A stretch of DNA of 35,685 bases from 188UL27-1 sp038526275 (lineage in GTDB: Bacteria > Pseudomonadota > Alphaproteobacteria > Rhodobacterales > Rhodobacteraceae): the NCBI GenBank assembly GCA_038526275.1, contig JBCBGY010000019.1:1-35685 (forward strand), given 5' to 3'. This document shows positions 8,291-16,425 of this stretch, in pieces. Under the pieces are notes generated by a model. It saw nothing but the letters and a program-made list of their open reading frames with translations, was not told the DNA's origin and searched no databases. The position numbers and the translations under genes are program-made. The number at the start of each line of letters is the position of its first letter. Position 1 is the stretch's first letter.

Positions 8291-8310
8291 ACTGGCATGA
8301 GGCTTCGTAC

Positions 8311-8336
8311 AGTATATCGATATACTTTGTATATAC
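8311..8336. promoter_or_regulatory. Palindromic operator-like site upstream of the ribbon-helix-helix gene
   Basis: AGTATATCGATATACT (8311-8326) is a perfect 16-bp palindrome, with a second palindrome GTATATAC 2 bp further (8329-8336). On the minus strand the first contains TATACT, a good -10 element. Ribbon-helix-helix proteins bind such short symmetric sites, so autorepression is a reasonable inference. Confidence 0.55.
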
Positions 8337-8376
8337 ATTATTTTGCATTGGCAGTCTTTCGCTAAGTTGGGAACAA

Positions 8377-8546
8377 CCGTGACACGGATTGTCAGGAAGG
8401 TGTGAGAAATTCTGCGGGCGCGACCGCACCATCCAGACAGGCGCCAACCGTGATCACAAAAAAAATTTCAGTGATCACAAACACGGAAAATTGCGAAAAT
8501 TGCGCCAAAAGACCGCGCTTTTGACCCATCTCTCACCGTGACACGG
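8377..8546. promoter_or_regulatory. Repeated palindromes in the sdh leader
   Basis: Two identical copies of the palindrome CCGTGACACGG (8377-8387 and 8536-8546) flank two copies of GTGATCAC (8450-8457 and 8471-8478). Both inner copies are followed by A-runs. A tandem 9-mer GAAAATTGC occurs twice, back to back, at 8486-8503. The region lies 70-240 bp before sdhC and holds no gene. Repeated symmetric sites indicate an operator array for one or two regulators; CRP/FNR-family half-sites contain similar TGTGA/TGATC cores, but these do not match a full consensus. Confidence 0.5.
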
Positions 8547-8581
8547 CACCAGAAAACAGTATCAGTTAGACCAGCCACTTT

Positions 8582-8597
8582 GTGTGCGGCGGCACAC
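8582..8597 (+). promoter_or_regulatory. Leader hairpin before sdhC
   Basis: GTGTGC-GGCG-GCACAC forms a perfect 6-bp stem with a tetraloop, ending just upstream of the AAGGAG ribosome binding site of sdhC. It could stabilise the 5' end of the mRNA or affect translation. Confidence 0.4.
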
Positions 8598-8617
8598 TAT
8601 TTATGAAGGAGCCGTAA

Positions 8618-9001
8618 ATGGCAGATGTGAATCGCGGCAATCGACCGTTGTCTCCACACCTCAGCATCTATCGCCCGCAATTGACATCGATCACTTCGAT
8701 TCTCACCCGCATCACGGGAAATGCACTATTACTAGGAGCGCTGTTGGTTGTGTGGTGGCTCCTCGCGGCGGCAACTGGCCCTGGCTATTTCGCAACTGCA
8801 GATTGGGTTATGACCTCATTTCTGGGCAAGCTTATCATGCTCGGCTCTATTTGGGCGCTTTGGTACCACTCCCTGGCCGGACTCCGCCACCTGATCTGGG
8901 ATGCTGGCCACGGCCTGGAACTAGATCAGGCGGAGAAAATGGGATGGGCGGTCGTCGGTGGCTCGATCATCTTAACACTCTTCACAGTGATTTTGGTTTA
9001 G
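8618..9001 (+). CDS. sdhC: Succinate dehydrogenase cytochrome b556 subunit
   Basis: A membrane anchor of complex II that helps bind haem b and ubiquinone. The 127-residue protein carries the family signature RPLSPHLSIYRPQL near residues 9-22, followed by SILTRITG (the quinone-site serine and arginine). Three transmembrane segments follow, at about 35-52, 67-90 and 108-127. The haem-ligand histidine is most likely H84 in WYHSLAGLRHLIWD. An AAGGAG site sits 8 nt before the ATG. It is the first gene of the sdh operon, 10 bp ahead of sdhD. Confidence 0.95.
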   Translation: MADVNRGNRPLSPHLSIYRPQLTSITSILTRITGNALLLGALLVVWWLLAAATGPGYFATADWVMTSFLGKLIMLGSIWALWYHSLAGLRHLIWDAGHGLELDQAEKMGWAVVGGSIILTLFTVILV

Positions 9002-9011
9002 GAACAACGAC

Positions 9012-9383
9012 ATGGCATATCTAACAGACCGTAAGCGCGCCGTCGGCCTGGGTTCCGCGAAAACTGGGACCGAACATCACTGGCACATGCAGATCAGCTC
9101 CTATGCTCTGCTCCTACTGGTACCACTGTTCCTGATCACCTTCGCGCCGATGGTCGGCGAAAGCCATGCCGATGTAACAGCCCACTTCGCCCGCCCATTC
9201 CCTGCGATCATCACCGCACTGATGATTATTGTCGGCTTCCAGCACTTCCGCAGCGGCGTGCAGGTATTGATCGAAGACTATGCCGAAGGATTGACCCGCA
9301 AGCTTCTGATCATCGGCATGATTTGCGTCTGCTACGGCGCCATGGCGACGGGTTTGTTTGCTTTGGTCAAGTTGGCCCTCTGA
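9012..9383 (+). CDS. sdhD: Succinate dehydrogenase membrane anchor subunit
   Basis: The second membrane anchor of complex II. The 123-residue protein begins with a soluble N-terminus (RKRAVGLGSAKTGTEHHW), as in alphaproteobacterial SdhD. Three transmembrane segments follow, at about 29-47, 64-80 and 97-120. The block FQHFRSGVQVLIEDY contains the conserved histidine (about 78) and the D-Y pair that lines the haem and quinone sites. It is 10 bp from sdhC and 69 bp from sdhA, so one transcript is expected. Confidence 0.95.
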   Translation: MAYLTDRKRAVGLGSAKTGTEHHWHMQISSYALLLLVPLFLITFAPMVGESHADVTAHFARPFPAIITALMIIVGFQHFRSGVQVLIEDYAEGLTRKLLIIGMICVCYGAMATGLFALVKLAL

Positions 9384-9452
9384 CACGCCCGCGCTGAAAT
9401 AGCGTTACCTTACTCGGCGCTCTCGCGCCGCCCGAATTTGGAGACCCGATCC

Positions 9453-11236
9453 ATGGCTGCCTACGAGTATGAGACCCACGAATATGATGTCGTCGTCATT
9501 GGCGCGGGCGGCGCCGGTCTTCGCGCAACCCTTGGCATGGCCGAGCAAGGTCTGAAAACCGCCTGCGTGACGAAGGTGTTTCCAACACGTTCGCACACGG
9601 TGGCGGCCCAAGGCGGCATTGCCGCCTCCCTTGGCAATATGGGGCCCGATAGTTGGCAGTGGCACATGTACGACACGGTCAAGGGGTCGGACTGGCTGGG
9701 CGACACGGATGCCATGGAATATCTGGCCCGCGAGGCACCAAAGGCCGTTTATGAGCTGGAACATTACGGTGTGCCTTTCAGCCGCACCGAAGACGGCAAG
9801 ATCTATCAACGCCCCTTTGGCGGTCACACGACAGAGTTTGGTGAAGGCCCCGCCGTTCAGCGAACCTGCGCCGCCGCTGACCGGACAGGCCACGCCATTT
9901 TGCATACGCTCTACGGCCAAAGCCTGAAGAACAACGCAGAGTTTTACATCGAATATTTCGCTACCGATCTCATCATGTCGGAAGACGGGGTGTGTCAGGG
10001 CGTTCTGGCCTGGAAACTCGACGATGGAACATTGCACCTGTTCAACGCGAAGATGACGGTTTTAGCTACGGGTGGGTATGGCCGGGCCTATTTCAGCGCC
10101 ACATCTGCCCACACTTGCACTGGCGATGGCGGTGGCATGGTCGCACGGGCCGGTCTGCCTTTGCAGGATATGGAGTTTGTGCAGTTCCATCCGACCGGGA
10201 TTTACGGCGCAGGCTGTCTGATCACCGAAGGCGCGCGCGGCGAAGGCGGCTACCTGACCAATTCCGAGGGCGAACGGTTCATGGAACGCTATGCGCCCAC
10301 CTACAAGGACCTCGCGTCGCGCGATGTGGTCAGCCGCTGCATGACCATGGAGATTCGTGATAATCGTGGGGTGGGTGCCGATAAAGACCACATCCACCTG
10401 CACTTGAACCACTTGCCGCCCGAAACGTTGAAATCCCGTCTGCCGGGTATTTCCGAAAGCGCTCGGATCTTCGCTGGCGTTGACGTTACGAAAGAGCCCA
10501 TCCCGGTTCTGCCGACGGTACATTATAATATGGGTGGCATCCCGACGAACTACTGGGGCGAGGTCTTGGCACCGACCGAAGATGATCCGGATCGGATCTC
10601 CCCGGGACTTATGGCTGTGGGTGAGGCGGGCTGCGCCTCTGTCCACGGTGCCAACCGGCTTGGGTCGAATTCACTGATCGACCTCGTGGTCTTCGGTCGT
10701 GCTGCTGCCATTAAAGCAGGTGAGGTCGTTGACCCGAACGCACCCAACCCGAAACTGAACAAAGCCAGCCTCGACAAGGCCTTAGACCGGTTCGACAATT
10801 TGCGTCATGCCAAAGGTGCGACGCCGACCGCGAGCCTGCGATTGTCGCTGCAACGGGCCATGCAAGAAGATGCAGCCGTATTCCGGTCATCAGAAAGCCT
10901 TAAATCGGGCGTTGCGAGGGTACAAAAGGTCGATGCGCTCTTTGACGATGTTGGCGTGACCGACCGTTCGATGATCTGGAACAGCGACCTAATGGAGACA
11001 CTGGAGCTGTCAAATCTCTTGCCAAATGCCCTGGCCACGGTGGTCAGTGCTGAGGCGCGTAAGGAAAGCCGCGGGGCGCATGCGCACGAAGATTATCCCG
11101 ACCGGGATGATGAGAACTGGCGCAAACACACTTTGGCCTACATAAATGGCCAGGTTGAACTGGATTACCGTCCAGTGCACCTCAACCCGCTGCTCGGGCA
11201 CAATGAAGGCGGGATCGATCTGAAAAAAATCGCACC
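9453..11236 (+). CDS. sdhA: Succinate dehydrogenase flavoprotein subunit, 3' end lost in assembly gap
   Basis: The catalytic subunit, which oxidises succinate to fumarate with covalently bound FAD. The visible 594 residues start MAAYEYETHEYDVVV at the ATG at 9453, which has GGAGA 8 nt upstream. The FAD-binding GAGGAG is at 17-22, and RSHTVAAQGG has the FAD-linking histidine near 48. The catalytic blocks are HPTGIYGAGCLITEGARGEGG and VHYNMGGIPTN. The last visible residues, LLGHNEGGIDLKKIAP, sit only a few residues before the usual C-terminus, so the stop codon lies within the run of N. Reading on through the N into the following frame would give an over-long, artefactual protein. Confidence 0.95.
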
Positions 11237-11336
11237 NNNNNNNNNNNNNNNNNNNNNNNNNNNNNNNNNNNNNNNNNNNNNNNNNNNNNNNNNNNNNNNN
11301 NNNNNNNNNNNNNNNNNNNNNNNNNNNNNNNNNNNN
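11237..11336. other. Assembly gap of 100 N
   Basis: Exactly 100 undetermined bases, the usual placeholder for a scaffold gap of unknown length. It hides the sdhA stop codon and the 5' end of the next gene. Reading frames and distances across it are not meaningful. Confidence 0.98.
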
Positions 11337-11585
11337 AACAGCCAAGGCATCACGCAAACGGCCTTCGAAGACGGCATCAGCTATGCCCGATTGAATGTCG
11401 GCAATGGCGTTGCCCCCGAAATCATTGAAGCCGTGAATGCATGTGCCGACCGAAATGGCGGCAATACAGCGGTTCCAGCTCGCCAAATCGACGAGGGCTT
11501 TCCGCTGGTTGCGACCCAACGGATCGGTTGCCCCGACAATGTGCCAATCATCTGGCGCGGCAATTTCACTTGCCTGAAGCAGTAA
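11337..11585 (+). CDS. C-terminal part of a small protein between sdhA and sdhB
   Basis: Eighty-two codons remain open from the gap edge to TAA at 11583. The third codon positions are mostly G or C, as in the neighbouring true genes, so this looks like real coding sequence. The visible part contains GVAPEIIEAVNACADRNGGN, RIGCPDNVPIIWRGNFTCL and three cysteines, which suggests an exported protein with disulfides. I do not recognise the family. Its 5' end, signal peptide and true start are hidden by the gap. It is not part of SdhA, which ends a few residues after the gap begins. Confidence 0.6.
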   Translation, partial: NSQGITQTAFEDGISYARLNVGNGVAPEIIEAVNACADRNGGNTAVPARQIDEGFPLVATQRIGCPDNVPIIWRGNFTCLKQ

Positions 11586-11652
11586 AAACATGCCGCCGCA
11601 CAAGCAAGATAACGGTCCTTTGGACCCAACGCATTGTGCGGCGCAAATCAGG

Positions 11653-11991
11653 ATGACGCGGTCTGCCACAATGTTGGCTGGCCTTGTCGCCTTTACCTTA
11701 GCGGGATGTGGCCCCGGTGGCTTGGCTGACCAGGTTGCGCGACAGCAGGCCAAGCAGGCGGTTTACCCGGTTCTAGCGACCCGTTTTCCCGGACTGCCGG
11801 TTGAACCCGCAGCGGACTGTATCATCGACAACGCATCCTCCGGAGAAATCCTGCAACTGGCGCGCGCCGGTGTAGCAGGCCCCGAAGCCGAAGATATTGA
11901 CCTGATCGTCGAGGTAGCGACCCGAGAGGTCACCATAAACTGCCTGCTAACGAAGGGGCTAACGCCCCTAGTCCTCAGCCAGCTAGGATAG
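11653..11991 (+). CDS. Small predicted lipoprotein between sdhA and sdhB
   Basis: A 112-residue protein starting MTRSATMLAGLVAFTLAGCG. It has a lipoprotein signal with the lipobox LAGC, so Cys19 would be lipidated. The mature part has two further cysteines (in AADCIIDN and TINCLL), probably a disulfide, and ends KGLTPLVLSQLG. An upstream ATG at 11590 would add 21 residues and spoil the signal peptide. A GG directly before the ATG at 11653 gives poor spacing, so the start is moderately sure. It stops 9 bp before sdhB and is clearly within the sdh operon. Function unknown; a role in the envelope is inferred. Confidence 0.7.
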   Translation: MTRSATMLAGLVAFTLAGCGPGGLADQVARQQAKQAVYPVLATRFPGLPVEPAADCIIDNASSGEILQLARAGVAGPEAEDIDLIVEVATREVTINCLLTKGLTPLVLSQLG

Positions 11992-12000
11992 GATGAACGG

Positions 12001-12780
12001 ATGGTACAATTTACCCTTCCCAAAAACTCGCGCATCACGACAGGGAAAACCTGGCCCAAGCCAGACGGTGCAACGAATGTCCGGGCCTTTCACATCTACC
12101 GCTGGAACCCTGATGATGAAGACAATCCCCGGGTCGATACCTACTTCGTTGATCTGGACACTTGCGGACCGATGGTGCTGGATGCGCTGATCAAGATCAA
12201 AAACGAAATCGACCCCACACTAACCTTCCGCCGGTCCTGTCGCGAAGGGATCTGTGGATCTTGTGCCATGAATATTGACGGCACCAATACGCTGGCCTGC
12301 CTGATCGGGATGGCAGAGATCACAGGGGATGTTAAAATCTACCCCCTGCCCCATATGCCAGTCATCAAGGACCTTATCCCGGATCTGACGCATTTCTACG
12401 CGCAGCATGCCAGCATCATGCCGTGGCTGGAAACGAAGACCCAACGCCCCGAACATGAATGGAAGCAGTCAATTGAGGACCGGCAAAAGCTCGACGGGCT
12501 TTATGAATGCGTCATGTGCGCCAGTTGCTCCACCTCTTGCCCCAGCTATTGGTGGAATGGTGACCGATATCTCGGCCCCGCAGCTTTGCTACACGCCTAT
12601 CGCTGGATCATCGACAGCCGCGACGAGGCGACGGGCGAGCGTTTGGACGACCTGGAAGACCCTTTCAAACTCTATCGATGCCACACAATCATGAACTGCG
12701 CGAAAACCTGCCCCAAAGGTCTAAACCCGGCCAAGGCGATCGCATCGATCAAGAAGATGATGTTGGAGCGGCACGTCTAA
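12001..12780 (+). CDS. sdhB: Succinate dehydrogenase iron-sulfur subunit
   Basis: This subunit carries electrons from FAD to ubiquinone through three iron-sulfur clusters. All ligands are present in the 259-residue protein. The 2Fe-2S site CREGICGSC..C uses cysteines 80, 85, 88 and 100. The 4Fe-4S site CVMCASCSTSCP begins at 170, and the 3Fe-4S site shares C180 and uses CHTIMNCAKTCPKG (227-240). The length is typical of alphaproteobacteria. AGGA stands 8 nt before the ATG at 12001, overlapping the intergenic TAGGATGAACGG. It ends the sdh operon. No terminator hairpin is obvious after it. Confidence 0.97.
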   Translation: MVQFTLPKNSRITTGKTWPKPDGATNVRAFHIYRWNPDDEDNPRVDTYFVDLDTCGPMVLDALIKIKNEIDPTLTFRRSCREGICGSCAMNIDGTNTLACLIGMAEITGDVKIYPLPHMPVIKDLIPDLTHFYAQHASIMPWLETKTQRPEHEWKQSIEDRQKLDGLYECVMCASCSTSCPSYWWNGDRYLGPAALLHAYRWIIDSRDEATGERLDDLEDPFKLYRCHTIMNCAKTCPKGLNPAKAIASIKKMMLERHV

Positions 12781-12859
12781 GGCGAACAGCCGCTGCCGCA
12801 GTTCTAAATGTACTAAGACTGCCTTCCGTATGGTAATCTGAACCCGTAGGAGGCAGACC

Positions 12860-14011
12860 ATGTCGGATTCAACCACTTTGTTGGTCGGCACGACCAAAGG
12901 CGCGTTCATTCTTAATCAGCGACCTGACACCGAAACGTGGTCCATCGCGGGACCGCATTGCGACGGCTGGTGCATCAACCATATGACAGGCGATCCGAAC
13001 ACCGGCAAGATCTGGGCCGGAGGCGGTGGCGAATGGGAAGGGGCTGGTGTTTGGACATCGGAGGATGGTGGCGTCACATGGACCGTGTCGCGCTTGTCCA
13101 AGGGCCAGCGCGACGAATGGGCCGCTGGCGATCCTGACTTCGCCAAGATGATCGACTGGTCGCCATGGGAGCCGCCCTTCGACATATTGCAAGTCTGGTC
13201 ACTCGGCTACGCACATGGAACGCTCTTTGCCGGTACGAAACCTGCAACCCTGTTGCGCAGTAATGACGACGGGCAATCCTGGGAGAAGGTGCAAAGCCTT
13301 TCGGATCATCCTTCGGCTGATAGTTGGAATCCAGGCGGAGCGGGATTGGTGCTGCACACGATCGTCTCTGACCCCGCCGCGCCGGAAAAGCTATGGCTCG
13401 GCATCTCGGCCGCAGGGATTTTTGCAACGGATGATGGCGGGCAAAGCTGGGAACGGCGCAATCGGCTCTCTAACGCCGAAGAGTGCGATCACCACAACCA
13501 CCCTGCCGGTCCAAGCAATGGGGAGACGGGTCACTGTGTCCACAATATCGTGCGTGCGCCCGGCGATCTGCTCTATCAGCAAAATCACCACGGGGTCTAT
13601 CGCAGCCGAGATGGCGGCCGGTCGTGGGATAACATCACAGAAGGTCTTCCTTCGACCTTTGGATTTCCCATCGCACTGCATCCACGGGATCCAGAGATGA
13701 TCTGGACCATTCCGCTGAACGGCGACAGCGTGGGGCGTTACCCGCCCAACGCATCGGCGGCAGTCTGGAAATCTACCGATGGCGGCGAGAGTTGGACGGC
13801 CAAACAATCCGGGCTGCCCGCGGAGAACTGCTTTTTCACCGTTCTGCGACAGGCCATGGCCACCGATAGCGGCGCGCCCCTGGGACTATTCTTTGGCACG
13901 AATTCCGGGTCGATTTTTGCGAGTTTCGATGAGGGCGAAAGCTGGGACGAAATCGCGCGTCATCTACCAACAATATTGTCCGTCGAGACACTGGCGAACG
14001 GAGCCGCCTAA
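12860..14011 (+). CDS. Asp-box (BNR/sialidase-type) beta-propeller protein
   Basis: A 383-residue soluble protein with six Asp-box motifs of the form S-x-D-x-G-x-(S/T)-W: TSEDGGVTW, SNDDGQSW, ATDDGGQSW, SRDGGRSW, STDGGESW and SFDEGESW. These cap the hairpins of a sialidase-like beta-propeller. There is no signal peptide and no RIP arginine motif, so true sialidase activity is unlikely; many relatives are annotated only as glycosyl hydrolases by this repeat. A histidine-rich patch (ECDHHNHPAG, about 208-217) might bind metal. GTAGGAGG sits 6 nt before the ATG. It ends 4 bp before the DUF1989 gene, so the two are one unit. Confidence 0.8.
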   Translation: MSDSTTLLVGTTKGAFILNQRPDTETWSIAGPHCDGWCINHMTGDPNTGKIWAGGGGEWEGAGVWTSEDGGVTWTVSRLSKGQRDEWAAGDPDFAKMIDWSPWEPPFDILQVWSLGYAHGTLFAGTKPATLLRSNDDGQSWEKVQSLSDHPSADSWNPGGAGLVLHTIVSDPAAPEKLWLGISAAGIFATDDGGQSWERRNRLSNAEECDHHNHPAGPSNGETGHCVHNIVRAPGDLLYQQNHHGVYRSRDGGRSWDNITEGLPSTFGFPIALHPRDPEMIWTIPLNGDSVGRYPPNASAAVWKSTDGGESWTAKQSGLPAENCFFTVLRQAMATDSGAPLGLFFGTNSGSIFASFDEGESWDEIARHLPTILSVETLANGAA

Positions 14012-14015
14012 ACGA

Positions 14016-14846
14016 ATGACCGAACCCCGTGATGCAGCGGACCGGCGATCTATTGCGCCGGTCATTTGCTACCCGAACGACACGCTTCCAAACTTCGATT
14101 TACCTGACCTGAAACGGCGCCGGGCGGCGATGACGCGCGTGTCAGAGGTAACAGTTCCACCGCGCAGCGCGGCTTGCTTTGAGGCACCAGCGGGTAGTGT
14201 CATTCGGATCTCTTGCCCGGATGGGTCGCAGGTTGGGGACCTGAACTTGTGGAACATGCATGACCTGTCAGAGCGCTTCTATTCCGGAAAGACCCGGGCG
14301 CTTCACGGCACACATGTCTCGACGGGTTGCGCTTTGTGGTCGTCTTTTCCGGCCTTGCGCCCCATGGCCGTGATCCTGGCGGACAGTCTTTCCTGGTATG
14401 GGCGGGACGAGTATGGAGGAGGCGTGCATGATGTCATTGGCACCAGGTGCGATCCCTACACCCATCGCCTGCTCGCAGGAGATGACTATCACTATTGTTG
14501 CCACTCCAACCTGACGCGCGCTCTGGCGGATGCCCGCAGCATGAGCCTTGAGGCCTCTGAGATCCATGTCCATGATGTTCTGAACGTTTTCATGTGTACC
14601 GGTTTTTCTCAGGATACTGGTCAATATTTTATGAAGGCCAGCCCGGCTCGTGCAGGCGACTATATTGAACTCTTTGCAACAATCGACTTGCTCGGAGGGC
14701 TTTCAGCATGTCCCGGTGGAGATTGTAGCGCCACCCACTCCAGTGACGCCGCCATCTGCTATCCGCTATTGGTGGAGGTCTTCGCATCCGATGAGTCGTA
14801 TACACCGCCGCCATTCAGTGAGTATGACCGCACCCACGGCACATAA
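14016..14846 (+). CDS. DUF1989 (urea carboxylase-associated family) protein
   Basis: A 276-residue cytosolic protein matching the DUF1989 family, which occurs near urea carboxylase genes and in other contexts. The core includes RVSEVTVPPRSAACFEAP, the block SGKTRALHGTHVSTG, DPYTHRLLAGDDYHYCCHSNL and the C-terminal GGLSACPGGDCSATHSSDA. The histidine, cysteine and aspartate clusters suggest a metal site. The start at 14016 is chosen because upstream sequence overlaps the Asp-box gene in another frame. No urea carboxylase, allophanate hydrolase or urea transporter gene is present here, so the substrate is unknown. It converges with deoD, only 4 bp apart. Confidence 0.8.
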   Translation: MTEPRDAADRRSIAPVICYPNDTLPNFDLPDLKRRRAAMTRVSEVTVPPRSAACFEAPAGSVIRISCPDGSQVGDLNLWNMHDLSERFYSGKTRALHGTHVSTGCALWSSFPALRPMAVILADSLSWYGRDEYGGGVHDVIGTRCDPYTHRLLAGDDYHYCCHSNLTRALADARSMSLEASEIHVHDVLNVFMCTGFSQDTGQYFMKASPARAGDYIELFATIDLLGGLSACPGGDCSATHSSDAAICYPLLVEVFASDESYTPPPFSEYDRTHGT

Positions 14847-14850
14847 ACCG

Positions 14851-15555
14851 CTAGCTGAAGGCAGCGGCGAGCGCGATCTCAACCATATCCCCAAAGCTCG
14901 ATTCACGGGAGGCACTGTCGAGCGCTTCACCGGTTTGCAAATGGTCCGATACGGTCAGGATGGCCAACGCGCGGCGCTGGTATCGCGCTGCAAGTGAATA
15001 AAGTTCGGCTGTTTCCATTTCCACTGCCAGAACGCCGTGGCGAGTCATCTCCTCGTTAAGATCAGGCCGTTCATCGTAGAAAACGTCTGACGAATAGATC
15101 CCGCCGACATGGGGCTGAAGTTCCCGGGCTTCGGCGGCGACGACGGCGGCTCTCAGCAAACCGAAATCCGCACAAGGAGCAAAGTTAATCTCTTTGAAAA
15201 TCCCGCTAGAGGGGGACGACAGAGTCGAGGCCGTCATCGCAATAATGAGGTCCCGCAGCACAATATTCGGCTGCATCGCTCCAGTGGAACCGATCCGGAT
15301 AAGGGTTTTTGCGCCGTAATCCTTGATCAATTCGTTAGCATAGATCGAGAGCGAAGGCATGCCCATGCCGGAACCCTGGATCGTAACGCGGTTCCCCTGC
15401 CAAGTTCCGGTGAAGCCCAGCATGCCGCGCACTTCATTGACGCATGCGGTATTTGTCAGAAACGTCTCTGCCGCCCATTTCGCGCGAAGCGGATCCCCGG
15501 GCAACAGCACGGTCTCTGCTATTTCACCAGGTTTGGCACCAATATGAACGGTCAA
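14851..15555 (-). CDS. deoD: Purine nucleoside phosphorylase, DeoD type
   Basis: A cytosolic enzyme that splits purine nucleosides with phosphate into base and ribose-1-phosphate for salvage. The 234-residue protein has HIGAKPGEIAETVLLPGDPL with the phosphate-binding GDP, GSGMGMPSLSIYANEL, RIGSTGAM with the phosphate arginine, and VEMETAEL with the ribose-binding glutamates. SDHLQTGEAL contains the catalytic aspartate near the C-terminus. The size and motifs are those of the hexameric E. coli-type enzyme. The initiator is a TTG at 15555, with AAAGGA about 8 nt upstream. It is convergent with DUF1989 and stands alone. Confidence 0.95.
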   Translation of the reverse strand: MTVHIGAKPGEIAETVLLPGDPLRAKWAAETFLTNTACVNEVRGMLGFTGTWQGNRVTIQGSGMGMPSLSIYANELIKDYGAKTLIRIGSTGAMQPNIVLRDLIIAMTASTLSSPSSGIFKEINFAPCADFGLLRAAVVAAEARELQPHVGGIYSSDVFYDERPDLNEEMTRHGVLAVEMETAELYSLAARYQRRALAILTVSDHLQTGEALDSASRESSFGDMVEIALAAAFS

Positions 15556-15988
15556 ATGAGGTCCTTTCAGCGCAGAAAATGTCGAGAATGCCGATTACCT
15601 TTGCAGGGATCGCACCACAACCGAAATCTCACGTCCCTAAACTTGAGAAATTAGACTGTTGCACAGGTTTATGCCGGACGAAGTACACCAGCGGTTTTCT
15701 GGCCCAGCTTAACTTTTCTACGAAAGGTCCAGTGACGCGAACAATTTCTTTGCGGCGTCAACGGAATTGCCCCAGAAAATCGATTTGTAAGTACTTTGTT
15801 TACCGACCGATTCCGCACCAGAGCGCCCGATATGGACAAAATGTTTCCATTAGGAACATTTTGCCGTAGCAAAAGTTGAGCGGGTCCAAGGAGAACCCGC
15901 TTCAGTGATCGTTTGGGTTAAAGTCATTTCGGATCATTGCCGAAATGAAATCTGCCGTGCAAAGCGTCGAAAGACTTTTGAAGTTCGA
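15556..15988. other. Intergenic region between deoD and the H-NS-like gene
   Basis: A 433-bp AT-richer region. It must hold the deoD promoter and the 3' end of the H-NS-like transcript. Besides the terminator at 15879-15901, it has an imperfect inverted repeat of AAAATGT and ACATTTT at 15838-15862. Short open frames on both strands show no coding bias. I see no RNA gene that I can name. Confidence 0.4.
15879..15901 (-). terminator. Probable terminator of the H-NS-like gene
   Basis: On the minus strand AGCGGGT and ACCCGCT form a 7-bp stem around a 9-nt loop, followed by CAACTTTTGC. It lies 88 bp downstream of the gene's stop codon. The T-tract is weak, so confidence is moderate. Confidence 0.5.
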
Positions 15989-16318
15989 TCAGATTTTGAA
16001 ATCTGACAGAGATTTTCCGTCTGCTTCTGCCGCCGCAATCCACGCAGGTCGCCGCCCCCGGCCCGACCAGGTTTGTTCTGGATTCTCCGGATTACGGTAT
16101 TTTGGCGGGGATTTCGGACCATTTCGCCCTTTTTTGACACCGTATAGTCCACTATTGACCAAATCGGTCAGCGAAAACCCGTGTGTTGCTGCAGCCTCTT
16201 CAGCCGCTGCCAGAGCCGCTTTTCTTTCTTGGTCTTCGACTTTTACAAGGGCTTTGTCGATATCACCTTGCAACTGTTCTAGTTCTTTGCGGGAGAGGGT
16301 AAGTAAATCAATCGCCAT
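15989..16318 (-). CDS. H-NS family nucleoid protein (HvrA-like)
   Basis: A 109-residue nucleoid-associated protein of the H-NS/HvrA family, which binds AT-rich DNA and silences or tunes genes; in Rhodobacter capsulatus HvrA adjusts photosynthesis and nitrogen-fixation genes. The N-terminal 50 residues (LSRKELEQLQGDIDKALVKV, then alanine-glutamate-rich) form the oligomerisation coiled coil. The C-terminal domain has KYRNPENPEQTWSGRGRRPAWI, the DNA-binding loop of the family, with the GRGRRP core. A perfect AGGAGG site stands 8 nt before the ATG, so expression should be strong. It sits downstream of ecm on the same strand across about 107 bp. Confidence 0.93.
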   Translation of the reverse strand: MAIDLLTLSRKELEQLQGDIDKALVKVEDQERKAALAAAEEAAATHGFSLTDLVNSGLYGVKKGRNGPKSPPKYRNPENPEQTWSGRGRRPAWIAAAEADGKSLSDFKI

Positions 16319-16425
16319 TTTTGGCCTCCTTTTTCAACATACTGTCGAACTCTGAAACCAAGCGCTATTCGCGATACTACTGATGCCATATTAGCATGAA
16401 CGACCTTGCCGTAAAGTGAGTTTGT

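Noticed and set aside
9453..11585. Single 715-residue SdhA-like protein
   Set aside because: It is a product of translating through 100 N. SdhA ends at about 600 residues, just inside the gap, and the downstream part is unlike SdhA.
12860..14011. True sialidase
   Set aside because: It has six Asp-boxes but no arginine triad or FRIP-type motif and no signal peptide; the Asp-box alone only indicates a propeller fold.
15669..15872. Minus-strand frame of 67 codons upstream of deoD
   Set aside because: No ribosome binding site and no coding bias; it includes the imperfect inverted repeat at 15838-15862 and lies where the deoD promoter is expected.
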